A stretch of DNA of 64,000 bases. Source: Vespa crabro (lineage: Eukaryota; Arthropoda; Insecta; Hymenoptera; Vespidae). Positions 14,920 to 28,094 of the stretch are shown here, one piece after another (the first letter of the stretch is position 1; every line of letters starts with the position of its first letter). Under the pieces are notes generated by a model. That model was not told the origin of the DNA. It ran no database searches and saw only the letters and a list, made by a program, of their open reading frames with translations. Made by a program: the position numbers and the translations under genes. The stretch spans positions 1,664,501 to 1,728,500 of the forward strand of contig NC_060955.1 in NCBI RefSeq assembly GCF_910589235.1, written 5' to 3'.

Positions 14920-14975
14920 TGATGATAATAATGATGATGATAATGATGATAATGATGATGATGATAATGATAATG
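14861..14975. repeat. (AAT)n grading into (GAT)n
   Basis: About 115 bp of trinucleotide repeat that begins as pure AAT and grades into a mixture of GAT and AAT. One frame reads poly-Asn then Asp; I treat it as non-coding because nothing around it looks like an exon. Confidence 0.9.
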
Positions 14976-15210
14976 AAACAATTTCGTGTTATTTTAAACG
15001 TTATAAAAAATGTTCACATTCTACAAAAAAATATAGTGAGTGTTGAGAGAAATTAGATCGTAATGTGTTGAGCGTACCGTAACGAAGATGTTTGATTAAG
15101 TGCCGTCAGCAGCAAAGCAGTGGTAATGGTAAACGCCTTGCTTCCGTCAGACACCACGTTGGTTTTGCATCGGCAATAAGAGAGAGAGAGAGAGAAAGAG
15201 AGAGTATGTC

Positions 15211-15256
<46 letters not shown>

Positions 15257-15666
15257 AGATGTTGCTATATTATTATTAGAAACGCATATAGACAGGCAAA
15301 GAAGAGAGATTTTGTTGCATCGTCGTCTAAGTACATTTAACTCGTACGTTGCTTTCATAAGTCCAGTCCACTATAAAGAAATAAAGAAATAAAGTAAAAT
15401 GAAGAAAGAATGAAAGAAAAAGGAAGAAAGAAGGAGACAAAGAATAATAAGAGAAACAAAACTGAGAAACTCGCAAAGGGAGGTAACTTCTATGTTGCGA
15501 ACTTCCTCGATGTTGTTACGCAGCAGGAAAGCCTGGACCAGACTGTGAAACTCACGAATCGATAATCTCGCGCACTATGTCTACAGATACGTGCTGATAT
15601 TATCGATGAGAGTCTCTTTTTCTCTCTCTCTCTTTCTCTTTTTTTTTCTTCTCTCGATAAAGAAAA

Positions 15667-15713
<47 letters not shown>

Positions 15714-16708
15714 TAATACCGGATTTACAGACGTTGATTGTATTTCTATTTTTATTGAATGATATATCAATTTCTCTCTCTCTCTCTCTCTTTTTTTTTC
15801 TTTTTTTTTTTTTTCAATTACAACATTAGTTCATTAATAGATTTTTATTAACGTAGATCATTATCAAACACGCATGAAGATATTAATAATTAAAATTAAT
15901 ATCATAAACTGTTAGAAAATAATATTTATGATTTATCTGACCATTTCACGTGTCAGAAAATCTTATAATCCATTAAATCTAATGTACGTTTCGTAAAATT
16001 TAGTGTTAAATCGCTCGTTAGAAAAAAAAAAAAAAAGAGAAAAAAAAAAACAATAAAAAAAAGAAGAAGAAAAAAAGACAAAGAAAGCAAACCCAAAGAA
16101 CAAAGATCGATAATATTTTCTTCTTTTTTTTTTTTTTTTTTCTTTTCTTTTTCCAAAATTAATTAATAAGAACAATAGAAATGGAATATATTGTGACGAG
16201 GAAGAAAAAAATAAATTTCTTCTTCTTATGCACGAAGAAAATATCGATAATAACTATTGTCTGTTGTCCGTTGAATGAAAATTTACTTTGGAACGTTTAA
16301 GAATACGTGATATTCGTTCTTTCCATTGTTTTTAACATTTTTTTTTTAAACGTCAGATACTTTCAAACATCGACGAAGCGTAGTAAACGTCGATATATTC
16401 TCGTTTTGCCGTGCCATGCGCGTCTCCTGATGGTGTTCGCACGCGCTTATATTTATACTCGACAGACAGCAGGCGGACAACCGGAAACGAAGCGATTACA
16501 TTTAGAAAAAGGCGAACGTTACTACGATCTTTGCGAGTATAATAATTCTGCTCGTGTTCCGTGTAAGATTGACATTACAAACCCGAGGCGCATCGAAAGT
16601 GCGTCTTTTTCTTTTTCTTTTCCTTTCTGTTTTTTTCTTTTTCTTTTTTTCACGATTTGTGATACACTATGGAATAATCTTAGTCGTCCTTTATCATTCT
16701 CCTTCTTC

Positions 16709-16740
<32 letters not shown>

Positions 16741-17034
16741 TCTTTTTATTTTTCTTTTCTTTTTTCCTTCCTATCTTTCTTTCCTTTTTCTTTTGTTTGT
16801 TTTGACGCGCGAGAATTCGATCGTCATTGAAATTACATTCGTCTTTGGTTAAAAACGAATTTCTTTTATTCCATTTCATTCTCTGGCAGCTGGAAACGAT
16901 CTCGTTCGAAACTGGTTCTCCGATAAGGATGATGCTTTATAATTAGTCTTAGAAATGGCTCGCATCACGGAACCTCAGCAGCTTCGGGAAGATCGCTCAC
17001 TTTAATTTCCACACGCCGAGAGTTAAGTTTTCTT

Positions 17035-17079
<45 letters not shown>

Positions 17080-17356
17080 ATTTATCTATCTATCTCTATC
17101 TCTTTCTTGTATGAGATTCTCCTCCCATTAATGGTTAATTTCAAGGATGAAATAAAGTCGAACGATTCGTGCGACCTCTCGTTGGTTGAACGTAATGAGC
17201 GCAGAAATAGGCACGAAAGGGAAAGAAAGAAGATCAGAGGGAGAAGATGAAAGCGCGTACGTGAACGAAGGCAGAAAGGAGGAGACGAAGAGAAGAAGAA
17301 AAAGATAAAAGGATAGAGAAGAAGAGAAGAAGAAAAATAAGAAGACGACGACGAAG

Positions 17357-17387
<31 letters not shown>

Positions 17388-17784
17388 GCAGGAAGAACGA
17401 ACAGGTGCGGTCTCTCGTTCCTTAATTGACTCGAAGATATGCTCCCTATCCATAATACGTCCGTGACTTCTAAACGACCCTAATCGCACCGTCGGCATCG
17501 TTACTCTAAAGAATTTCAAGATTCATTTTCTCTATGAGAAACTTTACTAGATTGCCCTACCAAATAATACCCTTATTTCTTTCGAACGAGTACTCTTATT
17601 CGTAATGAAAAGAAAATCGATTAAATAAATCGATGTCGTTAGGATTAAACGGAATGACAAAAAAAAAAAAAAAAGAAGGGAAAGAAAATGTCAAAAAGAA
17701 AGAAAAGAAAAAGAGAAAAGGAAAAGAAAGAAAGTGAAACGAAATGAGAAAGTTAAAATGATATTAGAGATGATTTAAATGATC

Positions 17785-17788
<4 letters not shown>

Positions 17789-17836
<48 letters not shown>
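17789..17836. repeat. (GA)n microsatellite, 48 bp
   Basis: Uninterrupted GA tract. Confidence 0.95.
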
Positions 17837-17840
<4 letters not shown>

Positions 17841-18037
17841 GAGTAAAGTCAAACAAAAAGTAAAGAAAAGAAGAAACATTTTTTACATTAAAAAAAACAA
17901 AACTCTTCTTGTCCTAATGTTTCAATAAAAAGAAGAAGAAGAAGAAGAAGAAGAAGAAAAGAACACGAGAGATTAACGAAGTAAGAAAAGAAGATTAGTA
18001 TCGTTTTTGAACGATGGGGTAGAGGTTATAGGAAAGT

Positions 18038-18053
18038 GGGGGGGGGGGGGGGG
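18038..18053. repeat. Poly(G) run, 16 nt
   Basis: Uninterrupted G homopolymer, unusual in AT-rich DNA. Shorter G or C runs occur near 19352, 31901 and 37205. Confidence 0.9.
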
Positions 18054-19290
18054 AATGGTTAAAACTTAAAACGGAAGTGATCGTAGTAGAGGTGTTGTAT
18101 GTATCGTTGTAGATTAAATCGGCAAGTTGATGAAGCTTTGATTGTAAGCAGCGCACAGCAAAGAACTTCTTTTTCGAACGATTCCTTTTTTGTGTAACGA
18201 ACCCTTTTATCTCTTATTACGTTCCTTTTGCTCTCCTTTCGTGATATATTTTTTTTTTCCTTTTTTCTTTTTTCTTTTTTTTTTTTTTTGCTTCGTTTTC
18301 ATTTATGAACCGTCCCCAAGGAATCGTAGAGAAATTGTACTGGTGTTCCTGTTGCTCTGAGGGAGAACAAACGAGTCCTTTCTTACATCGCCGATAAAGT
18401 TTCGTTCTTCGCAGAACCAGCTACGGTCTCTCTGTGTTAAGATTTTTCTCCCTTCCACGTCTCTTAAATCTCTCCTCTTAAGTCCTTTCTCAAGCCTCTC
18501 TTTTGGGTTGACCGACTTCCGGTATTCGTTTCTTCCGGCTCAAAGACTCACGGGAAAATATTTCTCAATGTTGCTTCTCCCTCGATATTTTTTTCTTTTT
18601 CTTCTTCTTCTTCCTCTTCTTCTTCTCCTTATTATTATTATTATTTTTTTTTTTCGTCTTCTCAATTTCGTTTGGTATTTTTTATTTTCTTTTTTTTTCT
18701 TTTTCCGTTGCAGATGAAAAATTTCCGCGAATTTGATCTTTTCCATCGTTTTTCGAACGCACGCGAATTTACGCGTTTTAAAGGTTTTATCTTCGCTTTG
18801 AAAACACAAATAGAACCTTTGTTAAATAAAATTTACGATTCTTAAGAAAACAATGAGCTCGGAAAGTGTTCTAAGGTTATCGATGAATGACCGATCTTAC
18901 GATTATAATTACGGTAAAATTCGCTATCGTTTTCTTCGATAATTTGCGAAACGTAAAGAAACTAATATCGTTTGAAGGGTCGCCGACCGTGGTAAACCGA
19001 AACGAGCGTGAAAATCGAAAATGTTGTGATGAGATCTCAAAGGGATCGTAAAGATCGCTTCAGCTAGCTCGAAGAATAATCATTGGGCTTGTTGTATCGA
19101 CGAGTCAAACTACGTGGAAGGTCGGACCACCGGACCGATAATACCTATACTTTTGTCCTGCGGAAGCTCTTAATTCTGGCTACACGCGAAGGTTATTGGT
19201 GGAGTTGCGTTTGAAGTGTGGTAGAGGAAGAAAGAAGAAAAAACGTGAAGAAGAAAAAGAAGAAGGAGAAGGAGAAGAAGTGAAAGAAAT

Positions 19291-19340
<50 letters not shown>

Positions 19341-19678
19341 AGGGAGAAGGAGGGGGGGGGGTAAAGAAGGAGGCTGGAAATATTGGTTCTCGGTTGTAGC
19401 ATCATCTGGCAACGGTTTTGGCATGTCTACCACATTAAAAATGATGATGGAGAAGCCGAAGAAGATGCGATTCCACTTTTTCGACCATATGGCCGACTTA
19501 ACAAAGTCTGTTGGATCCTAGCCGCGAGGACGAAACTCGATGAGGGATACCAGTCAGGATCATCCAAGGTCGCTTTTTGCAAGCTCACTCTCCCTCTTTC
19601 TTTAACATTCTCTCTTTCGAGAGAGCAAGATGAAGGTTTCTTTTGGAGTGTGGTGTTCTTTCTCTCCCTATCTCTTTT

Positions 19679-19729
<51 letters not shown>

Positions 19730-19812
19730 GTCTCTTTTACGGCAGACCACCGGATGTGAATCGTGCTGATTTTCTTGGTACACTAGTGAAAGAGAAATAG
19801 TGAAAGAAAGAG

Positions 19813-19856
<44 letters not shown>

Positions 19857-21320
19857 TTATTGCGCGATTAAAGTCCTCCTAATGATCCAACAGTGTTTTG
19901 CGACACAGTTCATTGAGTTCTCCAAAGAAGATGTTGACGAAGTCCTTTCTGAAAAAGCGTCACGTTCAAGGACATTTTTTTCATCTTCTCCTTTTTTTCT
20001 TTTACTACCTCTGTTCTTTTTCTCTGTTTTCTCGATTTTTTTTCCCTTTTTTTTTTTTTTCTTTTTTTTCTTTTTCATTATTTGTTTTTTATTCGGAAAT
20101 ATAATAAGATGCATTGCATTCTTTGATATGAAAGAACTTTTATGGATTATTGACTAAGATTTAATCAATAGTTAAGAATTCTCTTTAGTACGAGATAAAA
20201 TGATTGATCTTGTAACGATCTATTAAAGTCGATCTAAAGGAAGTCATTTATATTCTTGAACTTGCGGAATCAGAAACGATAAATGGCGAACGTTGTTTAA
20301 ATGGTTCGAGGTGGCAACGAAGACACATCGTGGTGTCGTTTAACGGACTAACGTGATCTATAAATCCTTCTTCTTTACGAGCTCGTAAAGTTAGCTCGAT
20401 AACAGAACTCCATACCAAAAATAATCTTCTATTCGCGTATATGTAAATCTCTTGTAATGGTAACTTTTGACCGTTGTAAAATTTTACTTACAGTAGCCAT
20501 CTTACTTACTTTATACGTTATACGTATAACGTTAATCGATTAACGTGTTCTTATATTATTCTCCTGTAATTTTTATTTACACTTATAATATATGTAAACG
20601 TATGTAGACATAATGGATGTTGTAACATTGTAAATATTAAGCGTGTGAGCATATGCTCGTGCCTCTGACGTAATTTGTAATTACTTCGATGGTAAGTGAT
20701 TTTTTTTTCCTCTCCCATTTCATTTACGGGTAGATTTTTATGTGAGATCCTTTTTCTTTTCATTTTCTTTTTCTTTTTTTTTTTTTCTTTACTCTTTTTC
20801 TTTCTTTTTTTCTTTTCTTTTTTTTTTTTTTTTCCTTACGTAAACCTTCAATATCGTTCTTCCTTTCGTTCTTTTCTTTGTTTTCTTTCTTCTCTTCTTT
20901 TTCTTTTTCTTTTCTTCTTCCTTTTTTTTTTTTTTTTTATAAAATTTTCTATTAAAGACGTTCACATTTGACGTCATAAGTTTTCACCTACATATATGTA
21001 CGTGCAAGTAAGGAGATGCCTTCAGAAAGCGTGACGTTGAAACAATTCGTTACGTTTCGATGCGCCCGATTTTTGTTGCTCAATAAATGCGCTTAAGGAA
21101 TCGTTACTTCTCTCAAATATTTTTTATTTAATTGATCTTATCATCGAATTATATACGCATTTTGAAGTTGACAATGACGTCCGACTCGGATCGTATTAGT
21201 GTTGATTAAAATAAAAAAAAAAAAAAATTGTGACTTTTTACAAATCCTTCCGTGAATTTAGAAGAAACGATGACAAAACTATGTGTGTCTATATCTGAGT
21301 CCTGAGTGTATGTATGTATT

Positions 21321-21351
<31 letters not shown>

Positions 21352-22582
21352 TGAGGGAGGGGGAATCGTTAGCAAGTAACGACAAGTTTCAGCGTGGACA
21401 AGTTCTTTTATACCCTTAGAGAGTAGGTATTAGGGCGTGCGAGTAGTAACGCGATACTTCTCTGCTGTTCACGTACCAACGTTTAACTTAATCCTTCTCT
21501 TGTAGGAATTACAGAACTCGATGTTTAGTTTGGTTTTTTTTTTTTTCATTTTTTTTTCTTTTTTTTTTTTTTTTTTTATAATTAATTAATTCGCCTCTTT
21601 TTACTCTCTTCCTTATTTTCTCTTTTGTACGTCGTAAAGAAGATATATATGGGCCGATTGTCAATCACGAACAATCATTGAAAATATCTCGCACTTTCTA
21701 AAATATCCAAGTAACGATTAGATACACTCAGGGGAAGGGCTTTACTCTGACTTTATTACTTCCTGTATTATATCGTTGACTTCGCCGGTTATTAAATCGC
21801 CAATAATCTATTAATTATCCAGTAAGATTAACGCGGATATTGATATATTTTTTTGTTATTGTTTTTGTTGTTGTTGTTATTGTTGTTGTTCCTTTGATAT
21901 TAAACTCTTGTCTCTGATTCATGAATATTGAGGAAGAAGTCAAAAAAGAAAAAAAAAAATATTTTGAATTAACATGTCCTTTGAAATATCATTTAATATT
22001 ATCCATTTCATTGGAATATAAAAGATAAACCTGTTGATCGTTCGAATATGATTAAATTAAAATTATTTTATTCTTTTCATTTGAATCCTCTTCGTACTTT
22101 CGCAATAAGGAGAGTTTCTTGATGGGTAAAGAAAAGAAAAAAAAAAAAAAAACAACAACAAGATCGTTGGTAGTTAGAAAGGAAACAGTAGTGTGGTCTT
22201 GGATAAAAATCGAGATTAATAGTGGGTTTCCGTTTGGTAAATGTATTTTTCTAAGATATCATGCTTAAAGTCTTTCGACCGTGTAAAATATTACGAATAG
22301 AGGTGTAAAAAACTACGAGAGAGAAAAATGAAAATGTTTTTTTTTTTTTTTTTTTATTTATTATTAACTTCATGAGAAAGATATTAATATATTATATTAA
22401 TATAATATATATATATATATATGCAGAGAAAGAGAGAGAGAGAGAGAGAAGAAAAAATCATTGTTGGCAAAGTGAAAATGTAAAAAAAATCGTTTAATTC
22501 GAATCAAATGATGACGAAGAAAAAAGAAAAAAAAAAAGAAAAGAAAAGAATTAAGAACTCACACGTACACATACACGTACAT

Positions 22583-22617
<35 letters not shown>

Positions 22618-22854
22618 TACACATGTATATATAATATATATCTTGGAACAAATCGGAACAATTTCGAGGCACGTCTGTAGAATGATATGAATTCGAGATC
22701 ATCCTTTTTCCCGTAAACCCCCATGAACGTTCTATGAAATGCGTGCTCACGCACCCGAGCACGCGTCGCGTCGATACGTTCTCGTATAAGGAAGACATGA
22801 TGCGTATCTTTTGTGTGCGTATGCACGTGCGAGAGAGTGTACTAGTTTTTGGTA

Positions 22855-22855
<1 letters not shown>

Positions 22856-22895
<40 letters not shown>

Positions 22896-22908
22896 GAGTA
22901 AGTAAGTA
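22856..22908 (+). repeat. (GTAA)n microsatellite
   Basis: Tandem GTAA tetranucleotides with one GTGA variant. Read on the + strand it forms about eleven overlapping GTAAGT hexamers, the consensus 5' splice-site sequence. Confidence 0.95.
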
Positions 22909-23465
22909 CGTGGCATACGTGAACGCACGTAAGTAAAGATATCGGTCTCTTCTTCGTACAATTGCATATCTATACAAATATACACACACTCACACACACA
23001 TATATATATCTGAACTATATATATATACTACATATGTATATAATATAATATATATATATATATATGTACCTGTATTGTGTAAACTTATCGACTCTGTGAC
23101 CTCAAGGGTGCGAAAGAGAATGTGTGATAGAGAGAGAGAGAGAGAAAAAGAAAAAGGACGTCGACACAGAGAGCAGGTTAAACTCGAGCAACGTGGATAT
23201 TTCCTCCTATCTTCCCGTTAAAACATACGTTTCCGCCGGCACTACTCTACTGGCTTCACCTTTCCTCGTTCCTTATGTGTGTTCTCTGTTTATCGAAGGA
23301 TGGGGAAACTAAAACTCTTTGCTAGGATAGTATTCATATTATCTCGATTTCCTCTTTTTCCCTCACTTTCAACCAACGGAGTCCTTCAAACTTGTCCCAC
23401 GCCTGCTAAGGAATTCAAGTAACGCGATGATCGTAAAGTTTATACATACATATATATATACATAC

Positions 23466-23525
<60 letters not shown>

Positions 23526-23643
23526 GGAATAGTAAGAGGTAAAATTTTTAATGTCGTTGAACTTTGTGTAAGATAGGATCGAAGGGATTCTTCTTACCTT
23601 TTCGAAGGGCTCCTCTCTCTCTCTCTCTCTCTCTCTTTCTTTT

Positions 23644-23687
<44 letters not shown>

Positions 23688-24210
23688 TCCTCCTTTATTA
23701 CTCCACATCATCGGTTACTACTGTTTCGTCGAACCGGTATTTCGACTATCGTGTTTCCAGTTCGATCGAAGAGCGTACCTACCCTTTAATCGTTCGACCG
23801 CGTAATCACCTTTGGATTTGCATGAGGAAACGACACGCGTGCTCGTAGGTAATAGAAAGGTATGCTTCTTCGTCGAAACAATTAATCATTCATTTATTAC
23901 GTCGAGTTCATCCTCCGCGGTCAATCCTGAGCGACGTTATAACGTAATATCGCGAGCGTATTAATATTCTAGTAATTCTTACTTTAGTTACCTGTCACCG
24001 TTAAATTTACTTATACCAACATATTTATATATGTATATGTAACGTAGTATACATACATATGTGTGTGTGTGTGTGTGTGTATATGTGAGTTCATGGAAAC
24101 GAGTGGATAAGTGTGACAAGGCAAAAGGGAAATATTTGATGTTGCAGAGGAAATGATACGTCGTGCTGTGACTATCCAACGAATATAAAAAGAGATGACA
24201 AAAATGAAAT

Positions 24211-24259
<49 letters not shown>

Positions 24260-24598
24260 GAGAAAAAGGGAAATATTAAAACATAGAAGAATCTCGTCAT
24301 CCTTCTCTTCGGATGGACCCTACCTACTTCATCCTCCTCTTCCTCTTTATCTATCGACGACAAACCAGCCCAACACGATAAATAAGAAATAATTTATGGC
24401 GATCGTCGCCGACGCGCTTCCAGCTGCGCTCGCAGAACTCATTATCGCGTTCGCTTACATTCTCCCTTTTATATGTACACGATGCGTATGTACATAGGTA
24501 TGTTCTTTAACGCCCATGGAATATCGGAGTCGCTTTGCGTGTCACACGAACGATCGAACGAATTAAAAGGATTCGAAGCAGAGACATCGATCATTCTT

Positions 24599-24625
24599 TT
24601 TTATTATTATTATTATTATTATTAA

Positions 24626-24702
<77 letters not shown>
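24599..24702. repeat. (TTA)n microsatellite, about 100 bp
   Basis: TTA/ATT tract with one short interruption near 24625. One of the longest microsatellites in the window. Confidence 0.95.
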
Positions 24703-24703
<1 letters not shown>

Positions 24704-25188
24704 TTGCATACTTACATTTTTCGTTTATTGCGTTCACGATTTTAGATCGCAAAGTATAATGTATTATTTAATTTACTTTATATTATATTATTTATTAAAT
24801 ACATTGATCGGTGTGTTCCAATTTTGACGATGAACGATTAAATATTACAAAATGAATATTTCCAATATTTTATTATATTTTAATATTCTATCTATCTAGT
24901 TCTGTTCTATGTAATATTTATCTAAATATATATATATATATATATTAATATTCTAATCGCGTTGTTGAATCTTTCGAAAAATATAAGAGAAATGCAAGTG
25001 CACTTTATTCTGTTTTCTTTTTTTCTTTTTCTTTCCCTTTTTTCTATTTTCTTTTTTCTTTTTTCTTTTTTTTTTTTTTTTGTTTTTTTTTTTCGTATTA
25101 ACGGGAAACGAGCTAAGCAAGTTCACATTTCACAGACACTTCAACAGTCCGTTAATCGATCTAAGTTCTCCAGCGTGTACATGCTTTT

Positions 25189-25212
25189 CGCGTTGCAACG
25201 CGTTGCAACGCG
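25189..25212. repeat. 24-bp perfect palindrome
   Basis: Two overlapping copies of the 14-bp palindrome CGCGTTGCAACGCG give a 24-bp sequence identical to its reverse complement. It lies in non-coding sequence just upstream of a (CT)n tract. Confidence 0.9.
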
Positions 25213-25250
25213 TTTTATCCCGTCTTTCTCTTCCCCTCTCTGTCTCTCTT

Positions 25251-25257
<7 letters not shown>

Positions 25258-25312
<55 letters not shown>
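25258..25312. repeat. (CT)n microsatellite
   Basis: CT tract with a few TAT interruptions at its left end. Confidence 0.95.
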
Positions 25313-25314
<2 letters not shown>

Positions 25315-25668
25315 TCTTTCTTTCTCTTTCTCTTTCGTTTTTCTCGTCTATCATCTTGGTATCGGTTTACTCGGGCGCCTTCTCGTAAACATGCCCTGCG
25401 GTCTATTACGAGGATCCTTTGTGTTTAAGCGAATGCACACTAAGAACGTAAAATATTATAAGAAACGTACGGTCGTGCAAAGCGGAAACATTATTACGAA
25501 TAATCTAACGTTGCGGAATTTTTTTCTTCGTTCGAATAAAATTACAAAAATATTCAAAATGTTATTCAAAATAAAAATGTCAAATACGATCGGTGTCTAC
25601 CTTTGACGCTTCTTCTCTTTTCTGAGACAACCGCAAGAATCTTTCTGAAAGGATATCAACCATAAATC

Positions 25669-25717
<49 letters not shown>

Positions 25718-26413
25718 TTCTTTTTTCTTCGATATCGAGCAAAATCGAAAGTAAAACTTGTGGTTTTTTCGTTTTAACTCGTCTTTATAAAATTTCAGAC
25801 ACGTAGATTCATTATCACATATCAAGCATTTTTCGATAACATCATTGATCCTCTCGGATCAATTTTTGATTGTATTTAAGAGATATCGTATTGTATTTAT
25901 GAGATATCGATAATCCGCGATTTTAATCCTTGCCAATCTATGGCCAATTTTTTTTTATTTCTCTTTTGTCTTGTTTTTTTTTTTTTTTTTTCTTTTCATA
26001 GATTCCTAATTCATCCGTATTTATAATGCACGTTTTAAGCGTTCGAAAATATCTTTTCAGATTAATTTTTTCAATCGATTGTTATAACGTATCAATATTA
26101 TTCAAGAATATATCCAATCGTCTGATGTTAATTAGAAGATAAAAGAATGCACAGACATTAATTCTTTTCGATCTGTGGTTCAATTATTTAACTCTCACAG
26201 ATTTTTAATTAATCTCAATTTAATTTTATTCGACAAATTATACAAAATTATTCATTATCTTTACTATATGATAATTTTGAATAGTGCATGAAGTAATTAG
26301 AAATTGAGGTTTAAAAATTTTTATTTTTTATTTTTCAATCGACCGATATCTTATGTCATCACATTTCTATTTTAAATCACACGAAGAATGGATGACACGC
26401 GAAAGAAAGAAAG

Positions 26414-26451
<38 letters not shown>

Positions 26452-27673
26452 AGAGAGGGAGAGAAAGAAATGAATAGAAGAAACGGTTGACGCGTATCCT
26501 ACGATGTGCAACGAATGACGAGCAAGCAGAGATTCGATGCACGCAACGACTCTTTACGCCGTATACATACATACATATATATGTATATCGATGTAAGTAG
26601 AAAGAGTGTCAGGTAACCGAACAAATACGAAGTGCACATTCGTGGATGCACTCTCCCCTTTCGTTTCTTGCACTACTCCGTACATGCATACGTCGAGATA
26701 ATCGCACGGAGCGTGCATTGCTGCTGTTGCATCCGAGCAACGAATGAAGGATTTACATTTATACGACTTACGATAATTCGCCTTGGTGCATCGATCTTCG
26801 TGTTTCTTCCAACTTCTAACGTTATATACTCTCTTACCAAAGAAGGGATTATTTTATATTTGAAATTTTCATCTTATCCATATTTAAATTCCTATGATAT
26901 TTTAACAATGGCTAACTTACGAACATTGATCGTATACCTATTTTAACGAATGTATTTGAAAGGCCCACGTTTTTTCTATTTTTCTTCTTTCCTTTTTTTT
27001 CTTTTTTTGTTGGTGTTGTTGTTATCGTTCTTCTTACATTGACTTGTTAACAACTGTTAACAATATATCATTCGTAGAGTAAATAAATCGTTAAAAAAAA
27101 TTAATACCTATGATTTCTCTAACAAGCCTTCATTTATTTAACAAGTGGACTTTTATTCAGAAAAAGTTTCCGGATGATATTGAACAGGATTAAGAAAAAA
27201 AAAAAAAAAAAAAAAAAAAAAGAAAAGAAACGAAAGAAAAAAAAGAAATAAATAAGAAAAAGAAATATTATACGTAAGTATGATACATTAAAAAATATTT
27301 AGGTATGGGTATGTATGAAAGAAGAGAAACGATGAATCACGTACATATTCATGTAAGATTGTGTCTGCCTAAACACGAAAATGTTCGTAGGAGGAAAGGA
27401 AGCGAGTTTAAAGGGTGGGAGTAGAAAAGAGAAAGATAGAGAGAAAGAAAGAAAGAAAGAAAGAAAGAGAGAAAGAAAGAAAGAAAGAGGTAGGCAGGCA
27501 GAGGAGGGAAAGAGAAGTGTAATGCCCGAGCAAAGCAGCTCGTTCTCTGCGTTCCTCTTCGCGGTGCTTGTCGCGCGCTCCTCTGTGCATTATGTACGGC
27601 TGAACTCGGTGGTCTCAGGTTCCTGAGAACCAAACCCACGAGGTCTCATAATTCCGGAGATCCCGTACTGCAT

Positions 27674-27691
27674 GCCACACCTTTCGCACGG
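27674..27691. repeat. Direct repeat, first copy (partner 28077-28094)
   Basis: The 18-mer GCCACACCTTTCGCACGG occurs here and again, identically, at 28077-28094. Similarity continues downstream (a shared AAGTC). Both copies are in CpG-bearing complex sequence, not in a microsatellite. Confidence 0.85.
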
Positions 27692-28076
27692 CTTTGAAGT
27701 CTCATCCACGACATCCAGTTAGATGGACTATGTGCGACCAGCTGCTTCTCTCTTTTCTCTAAGTTTAGTCCAGAAGAAAAAAACAAAAAAGAAAAAAAAA
27801 GAAAGAGAAAAAAAACGCGAGGAGAAAAAAGAAAACTACAATTTAATCTTATCTCGATCGAGAAAGGAAAAGTTTCATCGAACGAATTAATTTTCATTGA
27901 GGAAATGAAACCTGTTTTTTCTTTTCCTTTTTTTTTTCTTTTTTTTTCTTTTGTTTTTTTTGTTTTGAAATAGTACATACGATTAACGATTGTTATTAAA
28001 TAATATTAACGAATTAATACGTTGTATATGTAATACTTTAGATAATAGTATCGATGGGCTCTAATGCTATAACACG

Positions 28077-28094
28077 GCCACACCTTTCGCACGG
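28077..28094. repeat. Direct repeat, second copy (partner 27674-27691)
   Basis: Second exact copy of the 18-mer, about 400 bp from the first and in the same orientation. Confidence 0.85.

Larger units (their letters stand above)
8201..16900. other. Non-coding, microsatellite-rich (block 2)
   Basis: No exon can be supported. Contents: (GA)n at about 8443-8501, 9741-9798, 9826-9856, 10312-10352, 10546-10595, 14224-14249 and 15660-15710; (CT)n at 11072-11118, about 13850-13876 and 16710-16738; (TA)n at 8670-8703, 9231-9271, 11608-11637 and 15215-15250; (AGAT)n at 8918-8937; an (AAT)n(ATT)n junction at 12545-12591; (AAT)n/(GAT)n at 14861-14975. Islands of complex sequence between them (for example 9500-9740, 11800-12060, 12300-12480) have no recognisable coding signature. 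Confidence 0.7.

Noticed and set aside
14858..15046. Poly-Asn/Asp frame starting at an ATG
   Set aside because: Generated by the AAT/GAT repeat; no flanking exon features.
16307..16852. 181-aa open frame on the + strand
   Set aside because: Most of it is translated C/T-rich and (CT)n sequence (Phe/Leu/Ser only), with no conserved motif.
22856..22908. CRISPR-like regular repeat
   Set aside because: It is a pure tetranucleotide microsatellite without spacers, in a eukaryotic genome.
24535..24759. Poly-Leu frame, could suggest a signal peptide
   Set aside because: Produced by the (TTA)n microsatellite; it has no donor splice site in the required phase.
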